NCBI RefSeq assembly: GCF_003946205.1
Contig: NZ_RHOS01000011.1
Location: 1-64,000 of the forward strand
Reading direction: 5' to 3'
DNA: 64,000 nt
Source: Companilactobacillus keshanensis
Lineage (GTDB): Bacteria; Bacillota; Bacilli; Lactobacillales; Lactobacillaceae
Positions 61,341-64,000 of the stretch are shown in pieces (within the stretch, counting starts at the first letter, position 1; each line of letters opens with the position of its first letter). The position numbers were made by a program, and so were the translations under genes. The notes beneath the pieces are model-generated. The model ran no database searches, had not been told where the DNA came from, and worked only from the letters and a program-made list of their open reading frames with translations.

Positions 61341-62171
61341 TTACTTAACTTTGTCCATAGATAGGAACTTAGGATTTGGTGTAATATTAAATGATTTAGC
61401 CAAATCTCTTAAGTCATCATCAGTTATTTCTTGTTTGATGTCTCCACCTTGGCTTTGGATTGTTGTATAGATCAAAGCTGCCTTCTCAACAGTTTCGATT
61501 AATCCATAAACTTCATCCATATTATCACCACAACCGAAGATACCATGATGTGGCCACATAACAACTCTGAATTCATTCATTTTATCAGCAGTTGCTTGTC
61601 CGATTTCGTTTGTACCAGGTGTCATATAAGGAATGATACCAACACCTTCTGGGAAGACAACCAATGATTCAGCTTGCATCTTCCATAGTAACTTACTAAT
61701 TTCTTTTTCATCCAACTTTTGAGTGAATGATAGAGCAACCCAGTTTGTTGGGTGACAGTGCATAACAACTCTTTGATTTGAATCAACTTTTTGTCTGGCA
61801 ATATGTGTCATCAAATGTGCAGGGAATTCACTTGTTGGTTGACCACCGTCGTTGAAGCCCCAGTATAAGTCAACTGAGTTACCTTCATCAGTGATTTTAA
61901 CCAAACCTGCATCTCTATCAGGGAAATTATGAACGTTCTTAAAATAACGACCTGTACCAGTAACTAAGTAATATTGTCCAGCTAGAGGGGATGCGTCAAA
62001 TTTGATGGGAATGTTTCTGATAACCTTATTAAGGTCATCAAATTGATCTACTTCTTCTTGTGTTAAACGAAGACTGACATTACCACCGTTTCTTTCGTCC
62101 CAGCCATGTTTGTATAACTCGTTAGTGATTTCGGACATTTTCTTTACATACTTTGAATTTATAAATTCCAT
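61341..62171 (-). CDS. rhaD: Rhamnulose-1-phosphate aldolase
   Basis: This 276-residue class II aldolase splits L-rhamnulose 1-phosphate into dihydroxyacetone phosphate and L-lactaldehyde. It has the GGNVSLRLT phosphate loop, the zinc ligands in [12 protein letters not shown] and a later His in [11 protein letters not shown], and the acidic residue in [12 protein letters not shown]. It is the last gene of the rhamnose operon, with its own terminator. Confidence 0.95.
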   Translation of the reverse strand: MEFINSKYVKKMSEITNELYKHGWDERNGGNVSLRLTQEEVDQFDDLNKVIRNIPIKFDASPLAGQYYLVTGTGRYFKNVHNFPDRDAGLVKITDEGNSVDLYWGFNDGGQPTSEFPAHLMTHIARQKVDSNQRVVMHCHPTNWVALSFTQKLDEKEISKLLWKMQAESLVVFPEGVGIIPYMTPGTNEIGQATADKMNEFRVVMWPHHGIFGCGDNMDEVYGLIETVEKAALIYTTIQSQGGDIKQEITDDDLRDLAKSFNITPNPKFLSMDKVK

Positions 62172-62207
62172 TATTTTTCTTCCCTTCTGAAGCTGAACTA
62201 ATTAATT

Positions 62208-63473
62208 TTAGTTACGTTTGAATTGAACGTCTTTTTCATATTGATGGATGCTATCTAGCCAATCATTACCAACTGGTACATCGTTACGTAGACAGAATTC
62301 GTCCCAAACAGCACCAAATGGATATGATTTAAGCTCTTCTGTTTCTACCAATCTTGTAGTAAAGTCGTAGTTTAATTCAGCTTTCTTCAATTGTTCGATT
62401 GGTTCAAGCATACCTTGTAATAGAGCCTTTTGTGTAGCACGGGCACCAATAACCCAAGCAGCAACACGGTTGATTGTAGCATCGAAGAAGTCTAGTCCGA
62501 TGTTTGTCTTACTTAATTCATTATCACGAACTAATGAACGAGCAATTCTAACAAGTGCTTCATCAAAGATAACAACGTGATCACTATCCCAACGTACAGG
62601 ACGTGAAACGTGTAACATCAAACCTTTACCAAATGGTAGGAAGGCTGAGAATTTATCAGAAACATCTTCTGTTGGGTGCCAGTGTCCAGCATCAATTGTC
62701 CATAACTTGTTTCTTGTCAAAGCATAGTTGTTGTAGAACAAGTGTGAACCAACAGTATATGATTCAATACCAGTACCGAATAGTTTACCTTCAAAGGCTT
62801 CGATAGTGTTCTTTTCGTCATATTGTTTCTTGTCAATTTCATCCAATGAATCAATTAGACGAAGACGTGGTGTAGCTTTGTCGATAGGATTATCTTTAAA
62901 GCCATCTGGAATCCACAAGTTGTTAACTGATTGTTGACCTAATTCTTTACCAAAGTAGTTAGCAATGGCACGAGTTTTCTTACCATGTTCGATCCAGAAA
63001 TCACGGATATCTTTATCAGGACTTGCTAAAGTAAAGTTTTCCTTAACCTTAGGATGTGAGAAGAATGTTCCGTTCATATCCAATCCAATTTTTTCTTTCT
63101 TAGCCCAATCTACCCAGTAACTGAAATCTTCTGGTTCGATCTCATCGAGATCCTTCTTCTTGTCAGTTACGGCATAAATAGCGTGCATTTGAACTTTATG
63201 TGATCCAGGAATAAGTGAAAGTGCTTCACTCAAGTCACCAGATAATTCATCAGGTGTACGTGCAATACCAGGATAATTACCACTTACACCAATACCGCCA
63301 GTTAACTCTTGGCCTGGGAATAAGAATCCATGAATGTCATCGCCTTGCCAGCAATGTACAGATAATTTAACTTTAGCTAATTGTTTCATAACTGCTTCAG
63401 TGTCAACACCAATTTCGGCGTATCGTTCTTTAGCAACTTTGTATGCGTCTTCGACTTCTTCAGTTTTAACCAT
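62208..63473 (-). CDS. rhaA: L-rhamnose isomerase
   Basis: This 421-residue enzyme turns L-rhamnose into L-rhamnulose in a metal-dependent barrel. VHCWQGDDIHGF, YPGIARTPDELSGDL, LDMNGTFFSHPKVK and WTIDAGHWHPTEDVSDKFSA (in parts) are family hallmarks and hold the metal-binding Glu, Asp and His. It lies between rhaM and rhaD in the operon. Confidence 0.95.
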   Translation of the reverse strand: MVKTEEVEDAYKVAKERYAEIGVDTEAVMKQLAKVKLSVHCWQGDDIHGFLFPGQELTGGIGVSGNYPGIARTPDELSGDLSEALSLIPGSHKVQMHAIYAVTDKKKDLDEIEPEDFSYWVDWAKKEKIGLDMNGTFFSHPKVKENFTLASPDKDIRDFWIEHGKKTRAIANYFGKELGQQSVNNLWIPDGFKDNPIDKATPRLRLIDSLDEIDKKQYDEKNTIEAFEGKLFGTGIESYTVGSHLFYNNYALTRNKLWTIDAGHWHPTEDVSDKFSAFLPFGKGLMLHVSRPVRWDSDHVVIFDEALVRIARSLVRDNELSKTNIGLDFFDATINRVAAWVIGARATQKALLQGMLEPIEQLKKAELNYDFTTRLVETEELKSYPFGAVWDEFCLRNDVPVGNDWLDSIHQYEKDVQFKRN

Positions 63474-63498
63474 TAATAATTCCTCCTAAATTGTGTTA

Positions 63499-63813
63499 CT
63501 AATCTAAATGAAATAGCTCGTCTAAATCAACGGTTACAGGGCTCTTGTCAGGATTTGTGTCCATCAAAGGCTCCATGTATGCCCACCATTTTTTGGCAGC
63601 ATCAGTTTTGGCAATATCATTATATTTTTCAACATTGTCGACCTCAAGATAAGCAAACAACATGCCATCTTCCTTATTTAAGAAGATTGAATAGTTGTGT
63701 GCTCCGGCTTCCTTCAAAGCCTTACGCATTTCTGGAAATAGATTATTGTGTCTCTTCTCGTATTCAGCATAAGAGTCCTTATGCAAATACATTATTTGAC
63801 CCATTCTTTTCAT
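63499..63813 (-). CDS. rhaM: L-rhamnose mutarotase
   Basis: A 104-residue enzyme that interconverts alpha and beta anomers of L-rhamnose. YAEYEKRHNNLFPEM carries the catalytic His, GAHNYSIFL follows, and KKWWAYMEPLMD is the C-terminal signature. Its ATG overlaps the rhaB stop codon (ATGA), so translation is coupled. The ribosome site GGGAG is a little far upstream, consistent with coupling. Confidence 0.93.
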   Translation of the reverse strand: MKRMGQIMYLHKDSYAEYEKRHNNLFPEMRKALKEAGAHNYSIFLNKEDGMLFAYLEVDNVEKYNDIAKTDAAKKWWAYMEPLMDTNPDKSPVTVDLDELFHLD

Positions 63814-64000
63814 TGAACTGTATCTCTCCCTTCAGTGTTTAAAAAATCTTGATACTCATGGAGCGTGTTACCATATTTATTTGTTTCGGGCTTGAAAGTC
63901 TTAACAGGATATGAATCCCTGATAACCTTTCTACCTTCAGCAATATTGTTGATGTCGTTCTTTGTGATCATTTGAACCATTAAGTTACCAATGGCTGTTG
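63810..64000 (-). CDS. rhaB: Rhamnulokinase, C-terminal part (runs off the window)
   Basis: The open frame at the window edge encodes about 62 residues starting AIGNLMVQMITKNDINNIAE in parts and ending in NTEGRDTVQ. AIGNLMVQ and IRDSYPVKTFKP match the C-terminus of rhamnulokinase of the FGGY family, which phosphorylates L-rhamnulose. It is coupled to rhaM by an overlapping ATGA. Most of the gene lies beyond position 64000. Confidence 0.85.
   Translation of the reverse strand, partial: TAIGNLMVQMITKNDINNIAEGRKVIRDSYPVKTFKPETNKYGNTLHEYQDFLNTEGRDTVQ

Overview
The window is low-GC DNA from a member of the Lactobacillaceae. The evidence is A/T-rich codon use, AGGAGG-type ribosome sites, a tmRNA tag reading AKNNNSYALAA, a methionine T-box leader, Lactobacillales-type mtl, nag and rha loci, and CcpA-like cre sites. 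A Companilactobacillus-type genome fits best; this is an inference from overall gene content, not a proven assignment.

Layout. 1-10.5 kb holds a domain-swapped GH3 glycosidase, coaBC, an amino-acid permease with an upstream cre-like site, an MMPL-type exporter divergent from a TetR regulator, and a probable bacteriocin immunity gene. 10.5-15.5 kb holds two tandem PspC mini-proteins, a pair of inverted structured repeats, and the methionine importer operon (two metQ genes, metN, metI) behind a T-box. 15.6-19.9 kb holds surface and lipoproteins, a LysM protein, a YitT-type membrane protein and a medium-chain oxidoreductase.

20.18-31.51 kb is one tightly packed 14-gene minus-strand operon: an exported YnjE-like sulfurtransferase, a YdjY-like Cys-rich exported protein, two TVP38/TMEM64 membrane proteins, a YnjB/YnjC/YnjD-like ABC importer with two separate permeases, a TIGR04283-type glycosyltransferase, an APH-fold protein with an altered Brenner motif, a DUF2064 glycosyltransferase, a nucleoside hydrolase, a small membrane protein and a cytoplasmic rhodanese. 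It resembles the enterobacterial ydjXYZ-ynjABCDE locus but adds sugar and nucleoside enzymes. Its function is unknown, and it is the best candidate here for an undescribed system.

32.2-33.2 kb is a divergent ArsR (zinc-site) and CadD metal-resistance pair. At 33.29 kb is ssrA (tmRNA), followed by a decayed prophage (33.65-39.02 kb) with truncated capsid and portal genes, a frameshifted minor-capsid gene carrying an ADP-ribosyltransferase domain, and a Fic/Doc-like gene. The prophage stops exactly at the stop codon of a HIT-family gene.

39-54 kb carries MFS, CDF, guanidinium-type SMR, purine permease and adenine deaminase genes, the mmuM/mmuP S-methylmethionine pair, a TetM-like GTPase and a cation/proton antiporter. 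54.1-54.7 kb holds the second pair of inverted structured repeats. 54.7-60.3 kb is the mannitol operon mtlA-mtlR-mtlF-mtlD, divergent from nagB. 61.3-64 kb is the rhamnose operon rhaB(partial)-rhaM-rhaA-rhaD.

The second standout is a family of four ~150-nt repeats (11.07, 11.48, 54.21 and 54.52 kb). All fold as a long closing stem with three internal hairpins and show compensatory base changes between copies. No CRISPR array, insertion sequence, rRNA or tRNA gene was seen.
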